From Streptomyces rishiriensis (GTDB lineage: Bacteria; Actinomycetota; Actinomycetes; Streptomycetales; Streptomycetaceae): a stretch of DNA of 64,000 nt. A program made the translations under genes and the position numbers. Location of the stretch: assembly GCF_030815485.1 (NCBI RefSeq), contig NZ_JAUSWV010000002.1, positions 1,488,001 to 1,552,000 of the forward strand, written 5' to 3'. The notes under the pieces were generated by a model. The model saw only the letters and a list, made by a program, of their open reading frames with translations, ran no database searches and had not been told where the DNA came from. This document shows, piece by piece, positions 38,514 to 46,636 of this stretch; position 1 is the stretch's first letter, and each line of letters begins with the position of its first letter.

Positions 38514-39178
38514 GCGTGCGTGTCCTGCCCGTCGGCGACGACGCCCTGCTCGTCGAGCTGGCGTCGGGCGCGGAGGCCGAGGCCCTGCACGCGGAGCTGC
38601 TGCGGCGCCGCTCGGCGGGGCTGCTCAGCGCCCGCGAGATCGTCCCGGCGGCCCGCACCGTCCTCCTGGACGGGCTGACCGACCCCGGCCGGCTGGCGTC
38701 CGAGCTGGCCACGTCGGACGTACCGCCCGTTCCCCCGCGCGAGCAGGCCGCCGTGGAGATCCCGGTCCGTTACGACGGCCCGGATCTGGCCGAGGTCGCC
38801 GCCCTGTGGGGCGTACCTCGGGAGGAGGTGGGCCGCATCCACGCGGACACCGAGTTCCGGGTCGCCTTCTGCGGGTTCGCGCCCGGCTTCGGCTACCTCA
38901 CCGGTCTGCCTCCGCGCTACGACGTGCCGCGCCGGGCCACCCCGCGCACCGCCGTGCCGGCCGGTTCGGTGGGGCTGGCCGGGCCCTACACGGGTGTGTA
39001 CCCGCGCTCCTCACCGGGCGGCTGGCAGCTGATCGGCAGCACCGAGGCGGTGCTGTGGGACCACACGCGCGTGCCGGCCGCGCTGCTGTCGCCGGGCACA
39101 CGCGTGCGCTTCGTCCCCGTAGGACCCGCGGTGCCGGTGGGACCGGTGGGACCGGTGGGACCGGTGGGCACGCCGTGA
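38510..39178 (+). CDS. pxpB: 5-oxoprolinase subunit B (KipI family)
   Basis: 222 residues, cyclophilin-like allophanate hydrolase subunit 1. Signature AFCGFAPGFGYLTGLP and VPAGSVGLAGPYTGVYPRSS are intact. Works with PxpC; in Bacillus the homologue KipI also inhibits the sporulation kinase KinA. The last residues are a GPVGPVGPVG tail made from four 9-bp repeats (39127-39168), unusual for the family. Starts and stops overlap both neighbours by 4 bases. Confidence 0.93.
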   Translation: MSVRVLPVGDDALLVELASGAEAEALHAELLRRRSAGLLSAREIVPAARTVLLDGLTDPGRLASELATSDVPPVPPREQAAVEIPVRYDGPDLAEVAALWGVPREEVGRIHADTEFRVAFCGFAPGFGYLTGLPPRYDVPRRATPRTAVPAGSVGLAGPYTGVYPRSSPGGWQLIGSTEAVLWDHTRVPAALLSPGTRVRFVPVGPAVPVGPVGPVGPVGTP

Positions 39179-40044
39179 GCGACCGCGCGGTCTTCGTCGT
39201 CCGCTCCGGGGCGCTCACCACGGTGCAGGACCGGGGCCGCCCGGGACACGCGCATCTCGGCGTGCCCCGTTCCGGCGCTCTCGACGCGCCCGCGGCGGCC
39301 CTCGTCAACCGGCTGGTGAGCAACGAGCCCGACGCGGCCGTCCTGGAGACGACGCTCAGCGGCTGTGCGCTGAGGCCGCGTTCCGACATGACCGTCGCGG
39401 TCGGCGGCGCGCCCTGCCGGGTCACCGTGGACGGCCGGCCGGCCGCCTGGGGCGCGCCCGTGCGGGTGCGCGCGGGGACCCTCCTGGACATCGGACCGGC
39501 CGTCTCCGGAGTGCGCACGTACGTGGCCCTGGCGGGCGGCGTCATCGTCGAGCCGGTCCTCGGCAGCCGCTCCACGGACCTGCTCTCGGGCCTCGGTCCG
39601 GCGCCGCTCACGGACGGCGCCGTCCTGCCCGTGGGGCGCGAACGCGTCCTGCACGCGCGCGTGGACGTCGCCCCGCAGCCGGCGCCGCCGGCCGAACTGG
39701 TCCTTCGGGTGACGCTCGGCCCGCGGGACGACTGGTTCACGCCGGACGCGCTGCGCGCCTTCACCTCGCGGACCTTCCAGGTGTCCTCGGCGAGCAATCG
39801 CATCGGGCTGCGCACCGAGGGGCCCGCTCTGGAGCGGGCCCGGAGCGGTGAGCTGGCCAGTGAGGGCATGGTCATGGGCGCCGTACAGGTTCCGCCGGCC
39901 GGCCGGCCGGTGGTCTTCCTGGCCGATCACCCCACCACCGGGGGCTACCCGGTGATCGGGGTCGTCCGCGCGGGCGATCTCGCGGCCGCAGCCCAGGCCG
40001 TGCCCGGAACGCCGGTCCGCTTCGTGGCCGTACGCCGAAGGTGA
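39175..40044 (+). CDS. pxpC: 5-oxoprolinase subunit C (KipA family)
   Basis: 289 residues, allophanate hydrolase subunit 2 family. Recognised by LTTVQDRGRPGHAHLGVPRSGALD at the N-terminus (biotin-dependent carboxylase-like fold), SASNRIGLRTEGP, and the C-terminal FLADHPTTGGYPVIGVV. GTG start overlaps the pxpB stop (GTGA). Last gene of the five-gene operon. Confidence 0.93.
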   Translation: MSDRAVFVVRSGALTTVQDRGRPGHAHLGVPRSGALDAPAAALVNRLVSNEPDAAVLETTLSGCALRPRSDMTVAVGGAPCRVTVDGRPAAWGAPVRVRAGTLLDIGPAVSGVRTYVALAGGVIVEPVLGSRSTDLLSGLGPAPLTDGAVLPVGRERVLHARVDVAPQPAPPAELVLRVTLGPRDDWFTPDALRAFTSRTFQVSSASNRIGLRTEGPALERARSGELASEGMVMGAVQVPPAGRPVVFLADHPTTGGYPVIGVVRAGDLAAAAQAVPGTPVRFVAVRRR

Positions 40045-40095
40045 CGCCGGCGGCGCCCGCCGGGCTCCAGGCGGCGTCCGGCTGCCGCTCCGCCA

Positions 40096-40140
40096 CGGCG
40101 AGCGCGGCGAGCGCGGCGAGCGCGGCGAGCGCGGCGAGCC
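40096..40140. repeat. 9-bp tandem repeat, five units
   Basis: Units CGGCGAGCG at 40096, 40105, 40114 and 40123, plus a final CGGCGAGCC. Similar in length and GCGAG core to the array at 17671, and also in a noncoding gap. Confidence 0.93.
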
Positions 40141-40470
40141 GCGGATCAAGCCGGGCGCTCGTCCCCCGCGCGCGGTGCCGCAGCCGTCGGCGGTCGGCGG
40201 TCGGCGTGGGCGGTTGCGGAAGCGGGTCGGCGCACCGCCGGGCCACCCAGCCGGTCCCCGCGGTCACCAGCCACCGAAGGCTCGCCGAGGCCGTCGGCGC
40301 CGGGAACCCGGGCGCGGCCGAGGACGGGGGGCCCGTCGCGAGGCCCACCCCAGCCGCCACCGCGCGCGAGCGCGCGCCCCGTTGCCGGTGGCCCCGTTCC
40401 CCGGGGTGAAGCGGTCCGCGGTCCCCCATCGCCCGGTCGGTCAGCCAGGCGCCCTGCGCGGCGTGCAGGT

Positions 40471-40532
40471 GGAGCAGGGCCACGTCGTCGTTCCCACCGA
40501 ACGCGGTGGCGACGACGACGTGGCCCTGCTCC
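40471..40532. repeat. Perfect 21-bp inverted repeat with 20-bp loop
   Basis: Arms 40471-40491 and 40512-40532 are exact reverse complements (left arm begins GGAGCAGGGCCACGTC). The loop contains CCACCG facing CGGTGG, so the stem can extend imperfectly. Much longer than the usual terminators here and without a T-run. Confidence 0.95.
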
Positions 40533-40571
40533 TTGCCGGTCGGACCGGCAGGCGTCGCGTGTTCGTCTGCC

Positions 40572-40613
40572 GGGCCGGCCGCCGCCAGGCTCCCCTCGGG
40601 CGGCGGCCGGCCC
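40572..40613 (-). terminator. Terminator of the HEAT-repeat gene
   Basis: Perfect 15-bp arms (GGGCCGGCCGCCGCC at 40572-40586 and its complement at 40599-40613) with a 12-base loop, just beyond the minus-strand stop at 40620. Confidence 0.8.
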
Positions 40614-40619
40614 CGGCAT

Positions 40620-42041
40620 TCACATGGCGGACGCGGCGTCCGGTCCGATGCGGCTCCGTACGGCCGTCTGGACCTCCGCCTCCTCGGCCGGATCGGCGGC
40701 GAGCCGGCGCAGCCGCTCCACGACCCGGGCGTCACCGGTCTCGGCGTGCCGGGCGGCGATCTCGCGGGTGCCCTCCTCGCAGTCCCAGAGGCACTCGACG
40801 GCGAAGCCGGTGGCGTAGGAGGGGTCGGTGGCGGCGAGTGCCCGGGCGCAGCGGCCGCGCAGATGGGACGAGGCCGTCTCGCGGTAGATGTGGCGCAGCA
40901 CGGGCGCCGCGCAGACGATGCCCAGCCGTCCCGCGCCGTCGACGAGCGTCCACAGGGTCCGCGCGTCGCAGCCCTCGCCGCGTACCGCCTCGCGCAGGGC
41001 GCCGAGGACGAGGTCGCTGTCCTGGGTGCCGCCCCGGCAGGCGAGCATGCGGCCGGCCGCGGCGCCCAGCGGGTCGGGCCGGTGGACCCAGCCGCGGGCC
41101 CGGTCCACGGCGGCGACGCTGCGCATCCGCTCGAAGGCGTCGACGGCGGCTTCGACGACGGGCGTGGAGCCGGTGATCACGGCCTGTTCGATCAGGACGA
41201 GGGCGTCGGGGTCGTTGAAGTCGGCGAGGTAGCGCAGGGCGGTGCACCGGGCTCCCTCGGTGCCGTCCTTGGCCGCCTGCACGATCTCCGGTCGGTCCTC
41301 GGGTCCGGCCACGGCGGAGAGGCAGCGGGCGGCGGGGACGTGGAGCGCCGCTCCGCGTTCGACGCCCTGCTGGGCCCAGTCGAAGACGGCCTGGACACTC
41401 CAGCCGGGGCGGGGTCCGCTCGGAGTCAGCTGCCGTTGCCAGCGGTCGAAACAGCCGGCCTCCTGAGCGGCACGCACGCGCGTGGAGACGTACTCGCGGG
41501 GATCGTCGGCCCACAGCCGCCAGGGCCGTGGCTCGAACGCGTCCCGTACGGCGGCGGCGAGCTCGGCCTCGCCCTCGGTATCGGTGGCGAACCGTGCGAG
41601 CACGGGTGCCGCGAGGGCTCGCAGACCGGCGTCGTCGTCGCGCAGGGCGAGTTCGTCGAGGGCCCAGGCCCAGTTGGCCCCCGAGGCCGCGTACCGGCGC
41701 AGCAGGACCAGGGCCTCCCGCCTGCCGTAGGAGGCGAGGTGGCCGAGGACGGCCAGGGCCAGGCCCGTGCGGGACTCCTCGGTGTCGAAGGAGTCCTCGG
41801 CGTCGAAGAGGTGGGCCTCGATCTCGTCCAGCTCGCCGTGCAGGTCGAGGTAGAGACGGGCGTAGTAGAGGGAGCGGTTCTCCACCTGCCAGTCGTGGCG
41901 GGGGTCCCGCAGCACACAGTGGTTCAGCGCCGCGAGCGCCTCGGCCCGCGGTGCCGTGAGCGCGTGCAACGTGCCGTCGCCGCGGCCCCTCTGGAGCAGG
42001 CCGAGCAGCGTACCGCTGGGCGCTATGACCGGATCGAACAT
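40620..42041 (-). CDS. HEAT-repeat protein
   Basis: 473 residues from ATG 42041 (GAGG 9 bases upstream). An in-frame GTG at 42056 would add five residues. The body is a series of helical pairs of HEAT type, for example GLALAVLGHLASYGRREALV, ALRYLADFNDPDALVLIEQA and GRCARALAATDPSYATGFAV. No catalytic motif, signal peptide or membrane segment. Presumably a cytoplasmic protein-binding scaffold. Conserved in Streptomyces as far as I recall; function unknown. Confidence 0.85.
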   Translation of the reverse strand: MFDPVIAPSGTLLGLLQRGRGDGTLHALTAPRAEALAALNHCVLRDPRHDWQVENRSLYYARLYLDLHGELDEIEAHLFDAEDSFDTEESRTGLALAVLGHLASYGRREALVLLRRYAASGANWAWALDELALRDDDAGLRALAAPVLARFATDTEGEAELAAAVRDAFEPRPWRLWADDPREYVSTRVRAAQEAGCFDRWQRQLTPSGPRPGWSVQAVFDWAQQGVERGAALHVPAARCLSAVAGPEDRPEIVQAAKDGTEGARCTALRYLADFNDPDALVLIEQAVITGSTPVVEAAVDAFERMRSVAAVDRARGWVHRPDPLGAAAGRMLACRGGTQDSDLVLGALREAVRGEGCDARTLWTLVDGAGRLGIVCAAPVLRHIYRETASSHLRGRCARALAATDPSYATGFAVECLWDCEEGTREIAARHAETGDARVVERLRRLAADPAEEAEVQTAVRSRIGPDAASAM

Positions 42042-42364
42042 GGGAAACAGCCTCACATCAAGCGTCGACGCAACCGGGGACGTGCATTACCTGGCCGCGT
42101 GACAACACGTCGGGGCGCCCGCCGTTTCCTGCTTGCTGTAGACCATTTTCCTCTGCCTCTCGTCGGTGGCCCATGCGGACCGCATCACGGCCCGCGCGGT
42201 GCGGCAACAGCTGCCCGGCCATCGCGTCCGTGAATCACGACGTCATGATGACCCGCCTGTTCTGCCTGCCGCGACCGAAATTTCCGGCGGCCTTGTACCG
42301 CCTCCCCCGTGGTCGTCGATTTACCTGGTCAGGAACTTCCGTTGACCTGCTCAGGACGGTCGGC
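42042..42364. other. Upstream region of the HEAT-repeat gene, no gene seen
   Basis: About 320 bases between two minus-strand genes. Lower GC than its surroundings and with AT-rich patches (GAAATTTCC, CCATTTTCC), as expected for a promoter of the HEAT gene, but I cannot place a -10/-35 pair with confidence. Confidence 0.4.
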
Positions 42365-42757
42365 TCAGTGCACGCCGAACAGTTCCAGCAGCTCCGCCCT
42401 GGCGAACATGCGAGCGGTGTCGACGGCTGACGGCGTCCCCTGCGAAGGGTCGGCGCCGGCCTCGAGGAGGACCCTGACGACGTCCGTCTCGCCCTTGAAG
42501 GCCGCCCCGGCGAGCGGGGTCTGACCTCGGTCGTTGATCCGGTCGGCCTCGGCGCCGCGGGCCAGCAGGGCCCGGACCGCGTCGGCGTGGCCGTGGTACG
42601 CGGCGAGCATCACCAGGGAGTCGCCGCGGTCGTTGGTGAGGTTGGCCGGGACGCCCGCGTCGACGTACGCCACGAGCTCCTCGGTCCGGCCTCCGCGGGC
42701 AAGATCGAAGACCTTGGTCGCCAGCTCCACGACCTCGGGGTCGGGGGCTTCGCTCAT
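42365..42757 (-). CDS. Ankyrin-repeat protein
   Basis: 130 residues with about three ankyrin repeats: GRTEELVAYVDAGVPANLTN, then GDSLVMLAAYHGHADAVRAL, and GQTPLAGAAFKGETDVVRVL. No signal peptide or membrane segment. A small soluble binding protein; partner unknown. It precedes the HEAT gene on the same strand but 320 bases away, so the two are probably separate units. ATG 42757. Confidence 0.9.
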   Translation of the reverse strand: MSEAPDPEVVELATKVFDLARGGRTEELVAYVDAGVPANLTNDRGDSLVMLAAYHGHADAVRALLARGAEADRINDRGQTPLAGAAFKGETDVVRVLLEAGADPSQGTPSAVDTARMFARAELLELFGVH

Positions 42758-42947
42758 CGGCCGGTCCGCCTCTCACTACAACCGTTCAGGTGAATCGCCA
42801 GCGTACTGGCTCGTCGGAAACATGACCGATCCCGTCGGCGGCAAAGATCAGAGACAGACCCGTTCGACGCAGTTCTCCTGCTCAGGCAGCCACCAGGCCT
42901 TCCGCCGGCTGGGGGAAATCGGCCGTATTTCACCCAGTTGCACCTTT

Positions 42948-42953
42948 TATAGT
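42948..42953 (+). promoter_or_regulatory. Candidate -10 box of smeA-sffA
   Basis: TATAGT in an AT-rich stretch 67 bases before the smeA start, the only good -10 in the gap. No convincing -35 is present, as expected if an activator (sporulation regulators in S. coelicolor) is needed. Confidence 0.4.
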
Positions 42954-43019
42954 ATGGATACATCCTGTGATCCTGGAAGTACTCATGGTGACTGTCCCCC
43001 GCGAACCAGGAGAACCCAA

Positions 43020-43214
43020 ATGATCCTGTCCATGTCAGGCGTAGTCCTGCTCGGCATCATCGTCTTCCTCTTCTTCCGCAAGGACGGGCTGAAGGCGTCG
43101 CACGCCGTGGTCTCGGCCCTGTTCGGCTTCTACATGGCCAGCACGGCCATCGCGCCGAGCATCAAGGCAGGCGGCGAGAGCCTGGCAAGCCTCCTCGGCG
43201 GCATCAAGTTCTGA
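43020..43214 (+). CDS. smeA: Small sporulation membrane protein SmeA
   Basis: 64 residues. Two hydrophobic stretches (MSGVVLLGIIVFLFF and AVVSALFGFYMASTAIA) flank a short charged loop RKDGLKAS. In S. coelicolor SmeA is needed for normal sporulation and brings SffA to sporulation septa. sffA follows after 41 bases in the same order. AGGAGA precedes the ATG by 7 bases. Assignment rests on size, sequence type and linkage. Confidence 0.88.
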   Translation: MILSMSGVVLLGIIVFLFFRKDGLKASHAVVSALFGFYMASTAIAPSIKAGGESLASLLGGIKF

Positions 43215-43255
43215 CGCCGCCCGTCCCGTCCGTACGCACCTCACAGGAGACAGCA

Positions 43256-45016
43256 GTGGCCCGGCGCCCCCTTCCCAGCATCCTGAGCACAGGCAGCGCG
43301 CAGATCGCCCGGGGCCGGGAGCTGGCCCGGACGGCGGCCGACAGCGCCACCGATGTCCTCCATCCGCTGATCACGATCACCCGCGGACTGCGCCGGCTGG
43401 CCTCGGCCGGGCGGCGCAGGTGGGCCGAGACCCCCAAGGACAGGCGCGGACCGCTGCTGTTCCTGGCGGCCTCCCTGATCCTGGTCGTGGTACTGGTGCC
43501 GTACGGCCCGCTGCTCGCCGTCATCACCCTGATGGCGGCAGCGGCCTGGCAGGGCAGGGACCGCAACCCACCGGCTCCCGAAGGCCCCGACGAGTCGCAG
43601 ATCCAGCGACTCCAGGTGCTGTACGAGGCCCTGGTCCCGTACTTCTCGACGGCCGACGACCCCGCTCCCCTCTACGCCCACGGCGGCGACTGGGAGACCG
43701 TCTTCCCGACGCAGGAGTTCGACGACTCGGGCCGCGTGGCCCGCCTCGTGATCCGTTACCCCGCGTTCTTCCCGGACGGAGAGGCCGCCCCACGCGCACG
43801 GATCGAGCAGCTGCTCGCCGCGAAGTCCGGCCGTGGCCGCGAGTACCTCTTCGTCTGGGACGAGGAGGGCAACGAACTCACCCTCAGTGTCCTCAACCCG
43901 CTCCCCACCGACTTCGCGGCTCAGCGCTTCGTCACCGCCCCCGGCGAGACGGTCCTGGGCATCACCGACCCCTCCCGGGTCCAGCGCACGCTCCCGCTCG
44001 CCCACGGCGAGGACCGGCGCGACGTACCGCCGGTCGTCTGGCGCACCGGCATCCGCTCCACCGAGCCGCATCTGCTGGCGGTCGGCCAGCCCGGCAGCGG
44101 CACCTCCACCCTGCTGCGTTCCCTCGCCCTCCAGGCCCTCCAGCACGGCGAGATCCTGGTGATCGAGGGCGGCGGAACCGGCGAGTACGCCTGCCTCACC
44201 GGCCGGGACGGCGTCCTGGGCGTCGAGGTCGGACTGGCCGGGGCGCTGGCCGCCCTGGAGTGGGCGGTGCGCGAGACGGAGCGCCGGCTCGTCGCCGCCA
44301 ACCAGGCCCGGCAGGCGGGCGACCCGCCGCCGGACGACACCAAGCACCCGTTGTGGATCCTCGTGGACCGCCCCACCGCCTTCACCCATCTGGCCGACAC
44401 GGACGGTCACAAGGATCCGCAGTCCCTCCTCCAGGTCCCCCTCCGGCACGGCCGCGCGGTCGGGGTCACGGTGGTGGTGGCCGAGCAGTTCGACGCCCTG
44501 GACTCCCTGGGCGACGCCGTGCGGCAGCACACCCGCGCGCGGGTCGCGCTCGGGCCGGCGTCGAAGGAACAACTGGAGGCCGTCCTCGGCGCGCCCCCGC
44601 ACACCACGCCCGTCGACCACATGCCGCCGGGACGCGGATACGCCCGGCTCGGATCGGGGCCGGTGCACCGGCTCCAGGTGCCGGCGACCCCGGATCCGTA
44701 CGACGACGCGACGAGCGACGCGCATCGCCAGGCGGTGCTGGACCTCCTGCCGCCGCGTTCCCTGCCGACCGACACGGAGACGTTGCCGCCGGTACCGGTC
44801 GAGGTGGTGCTCACGAAACCCGTGGACACCGACCTCGTGGACGCGAAGGCGCCGGGCAGTGAGGTCGGGAGCGCGCACGCCCTGGGCGCCGGTGCCGCAA
44901 GCCCCGGTGCCGTGGACCCCCTTGCCGTGGGCGCTGATGCCCCGGACCCGGTGGGCGCGAACGTCCTGAGCGCCGGACCGGTCGGCGCCGAGCAGGTGTC
45001 GAACGCGGGCGGGTGA
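43256..45016 (+). CDS. sffA: FtsK/SpoIIIE-like septal protein SffA with a degenerate P-loop
   Basis: 586 residues, membrane-anchored. Hydrophobic pair near residues 65-100 (LLFLAASLILVVVLVPYGPL), then a SpoIIIE/FtsK-type ATPase domain. The Walker A position reads GQPGSGTSTLLRSL: Thr replaces the lysine that contacts ATP phosphates. The Walker B position reads HPLWILVDRPTAF, with Arg where Glu is usual. The C-terminal 90 residues are low-complexity Ala/Gly/Pro/Val. SffA is targeted to spore septa by SmeA; here ATP-driven DNA pumping looks unlikely, and a structural role is possible. GTG 43256 follows AGGAGA. Confidence 0.88.
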   Translation: MARRPLPSILSTGSAQIARGRELARTAADSATDVLHPLITITRGLRRLASAGRRRWAETPKDRRGPLLFLAASLILVVVLVPYGPLLAVITLMAAAAWQGRDRNPPAPEGPDESQIQRLQVLYEALVPYFSTADDPAPLYAHGGDWETVFPTQEFDDSGRVARLVIRYPAFFPDGEAAPRARIEQLLAAKSGRGREYLFVWDEEGNELTLSVLNPLPTDFAAQRFVTAPGETVLGITDPSRVQRTLPLAHGEDRRDVPPVVWRTGIRSTEPHLLAVGQPGSGTSTLLRSLALQALQHGEILVIEGGGTGEYACLTGRDGVLGVEVGLAGALAALEWAVRETERRLVAANQARQAGDPPPDDTKHPLWILVDRPTAFTHLADTDGHKDPQSLLQVPLRHGRAVGVTVVVAEQFDALDSLGDAVRQHTRARVALGPASKEQLEAVLGAPPHTTPVDHMPPGRGYARLGSGPVHRLQVPATPDPYDDATSDAHRQAVLDLLPPRSLPTDTETLPPVPVEVVLTKPVDTDLVDAKAPGSEVGSAHALGAGAASPGAVDPLAVGADAPDPVGANVLSAGPVGAEQVSNAGG

Positions 45017-45037
45017 CCGCCCCCGCCGCTCCTCGTC

Positions 45038-46537
45038 CTAGGCGACGAACGTGCGCGGCCCCTCGCCGCCCACCGTGCCCCCGCTCTCCACGATCCGGGC
45101 GGCGGCCGCCAGCCGGGCGGCCGCCTCCTCCGCCACCGCGCCTCCCACGGTGAACGGCAGCCGCACATACCCCTCGAAGGCGCCGTCGACGCCGAACCGC
45201 GGCCCGGACGGCACCCGCAGGCCCACCCGCTCCCCCGCCTCGGCGAGCCGTGATCCGGAGAGCCCCCCGGCCCGCACCCACAGCGTCAGCCCGCCCTTGG
45301 GCACGGCGTACTCCCATTCCGGAAGCTCCCGGCGCAGCGCCGTGACCAGATCGTCGCGGTTCTCCCGGGCCTGCCGGCGGCGCAGCTCGACGGCCTGCTC
45401 CCAGCCACCGGTGCTGAACAGCCAGTTCACCGCCAACTGCTCCAGCACCGGCGTGCCGAGGTCGGCGTAGGCCCGCGCCGCGACGAGGCTGCGGATGACG
45501 TCCGGGGCCGCCCGCACCCAGCCGATGCGCATCCCGGCCCAGAAGGCCTTGCTCGCCGACCCCACCGTGATCACCGTCGACCCGGCCGGGTCGAAGCCGC
45601 ACACGGGCCGCGGCATCTCGACATCGTCGTCGAGCCACAGCTCGCTCATGGTCTCGTCGGCGACCAGCACGGTCCCGGCGGACCGGGCCGCCTCCACCAG
45701 CCGGCGCCGCTGGTCCTCGTCGGCGAGCGCCCCGGTCGGGTTGTGGAAGTCGGCGACGACGTACGCGATGCGCGGCGCGGCCTCGCGCAGGACCTGGCGC
45801 CAGCGGTCCATGTCCCACCCGGCGAGCCCCTCGGCCATCGCGACGGGAACCAGCCGAGCACCCGCCTCCCGCATCAGCTGGAGGATGTTGGCGTAGGAGG
45901 GCGACTCGACGGCGATGCGCTCGCCACGCCCGCCGAACAGATGACAGATGGCGTCGATGGCCCCCATCGCGCCGGTGGTGACCATGATCTGCTCGGGCAT
46001 CGTCGGGATCCCGCGCGCGGTGTACCGCTCGGCGATCATCGACCGCAGCGCGGGCAGGCCCGCCGGGTAGTCGCCGTGCGTGTGGGCGTACGGCGGCAGC
46101 TCCTCCAGCGCGCCGCGCACCGCGCGGGTCAGCCAGGGCTCGGGCGCGGGCAGCGCCGCGCAGCCCAGGTCGATGATCGAGCCGAGGGCTTCGGGCGGCA
46201 GGGGCTCCAGACCGCGCGCCGGAACCGGGTTGCCCGCCGGGACGGCCGTCCAGCTGCCCGCGCCGCGCCGGGACTCCAGGAACCCCTCGGCGCGCAGCGC
46301 CTCGTAGGCGGCGGCGACGGTCGTACGACTCACGGACAGGGACAGGGCCAGTTCCCGTTCCGCGGGCAGGCGCGCGGCCACCGGGACGCGGCCTTCCAGC
46401 ACCAGCAGCCGGATGCCGTCGGCGAGCGCCCGGTAGGCCGGCGGCCGGCGCGAGCCGGGGCCGGCCGGGCGGTCCTGCTGGGACTTGAGCAGCCGCGCGA
46501 GCTGGGCGGCCCCCACCGCCGAGGTCCACTGCGCCAT
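45038..46537 (-). CDS. MocR-type regulator (GntR helix-turn-helix fused to aminotransferase domain)
   Basis: 499 residues. The N-terminal GntR-type domain (ARLPAERELALSLSVSRTTV) is joined to a fold-I aminotransferase domain with ADFHNPTGALADED and the PLP lysine motif VGSASKAFWAGMRIGW. MocR proteins use PLP as an effector and usually act as regulators, not enzymes. It is divergent from a YczE-type membrane protein gene, a common MocR pairing, so that gene is the probable target. ATG 46537. sffA converges with a 21-bp gap. Confidence 0.9.
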   Translation of the reverse strand: MAQWTSAVGAAQLARLLKSQQDRPAGPGSRRPPAYRALADGIRLLVLEGRVPVAARLPAERELALSLSVSRTTVAAAYEALRAEGFLESRRGAGSWTAVPAGNPVPARGLEPLPPEALGSIIDLGCAALPAPEPWLTRAVRGALEELPPYAHTHGDYPAGLPALRSMIAERYTARGIPTMPEQIMVTTGAMGAIDAICHLFGGRGERIAVESPSYANILQLMREAGARLVPVAMAEGLAGWDMDRWRQVLREAAPRIAYVVADFHNPTGALADEDQRRRLVEAARSAGTVLVADETMSELWLDDDVEMPRPVCGFDPAGSTVITVGSASKAFWAGMRIGWVRAAPDVIRSLVAARAYADLGTPVLEQLAVNWLFSTGGWEQAVELRRRQARENRDDLVTALRRELPEWEYAVPKGGLTLWVRAGGLSGSRLAEAGERVGLRVPSGPRFGVDGAFEGYVRLPFTVGGAVAEEAAARLAAAARIVESGGTVGGEGPRTFVA

Positions 46538-46636
46538 GATTACCAGTCCACCTTCCCCGAATTGGCCATGGATGCCATGCGCTTCCAAGCCACAGAGTGT
46601 CACGAGCCAGGCCACTACCACCACCAGGAGGACCCC

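Larger units (their letters stand above)
40045..40619. other. Repeat-rich gap between pxpC and the HEAT-repeat gene
   Basis: 575 bases between convergent genes. It holds a 9-bp tandem repeat, a 21-bp perfect inverted repeat and a terminator hairpin, listed separately. Several open frames cross it on both strands, but none has a ribosome site or recognisable sequence, so I annotate no gene. It may be decayed coding DNA. Confidence 0.5.

Noticed and set aside
27298..40044. A JetD-type nuclease that would make the SMC operon a complete Wadjet system
   Set aside because: All genes from the permease to pxpC were read and none has toprim or DUF2220/DUF2399 features; a complete Wadjet call is not supported.
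40146..40735. Minus-strand open frames between pxpC and the HEAT gene
   Set aside because: Arg/Pro/Ala-rich, without ribosome sites or homology, and they contain the 21-bp inverted repeat and the terminator.
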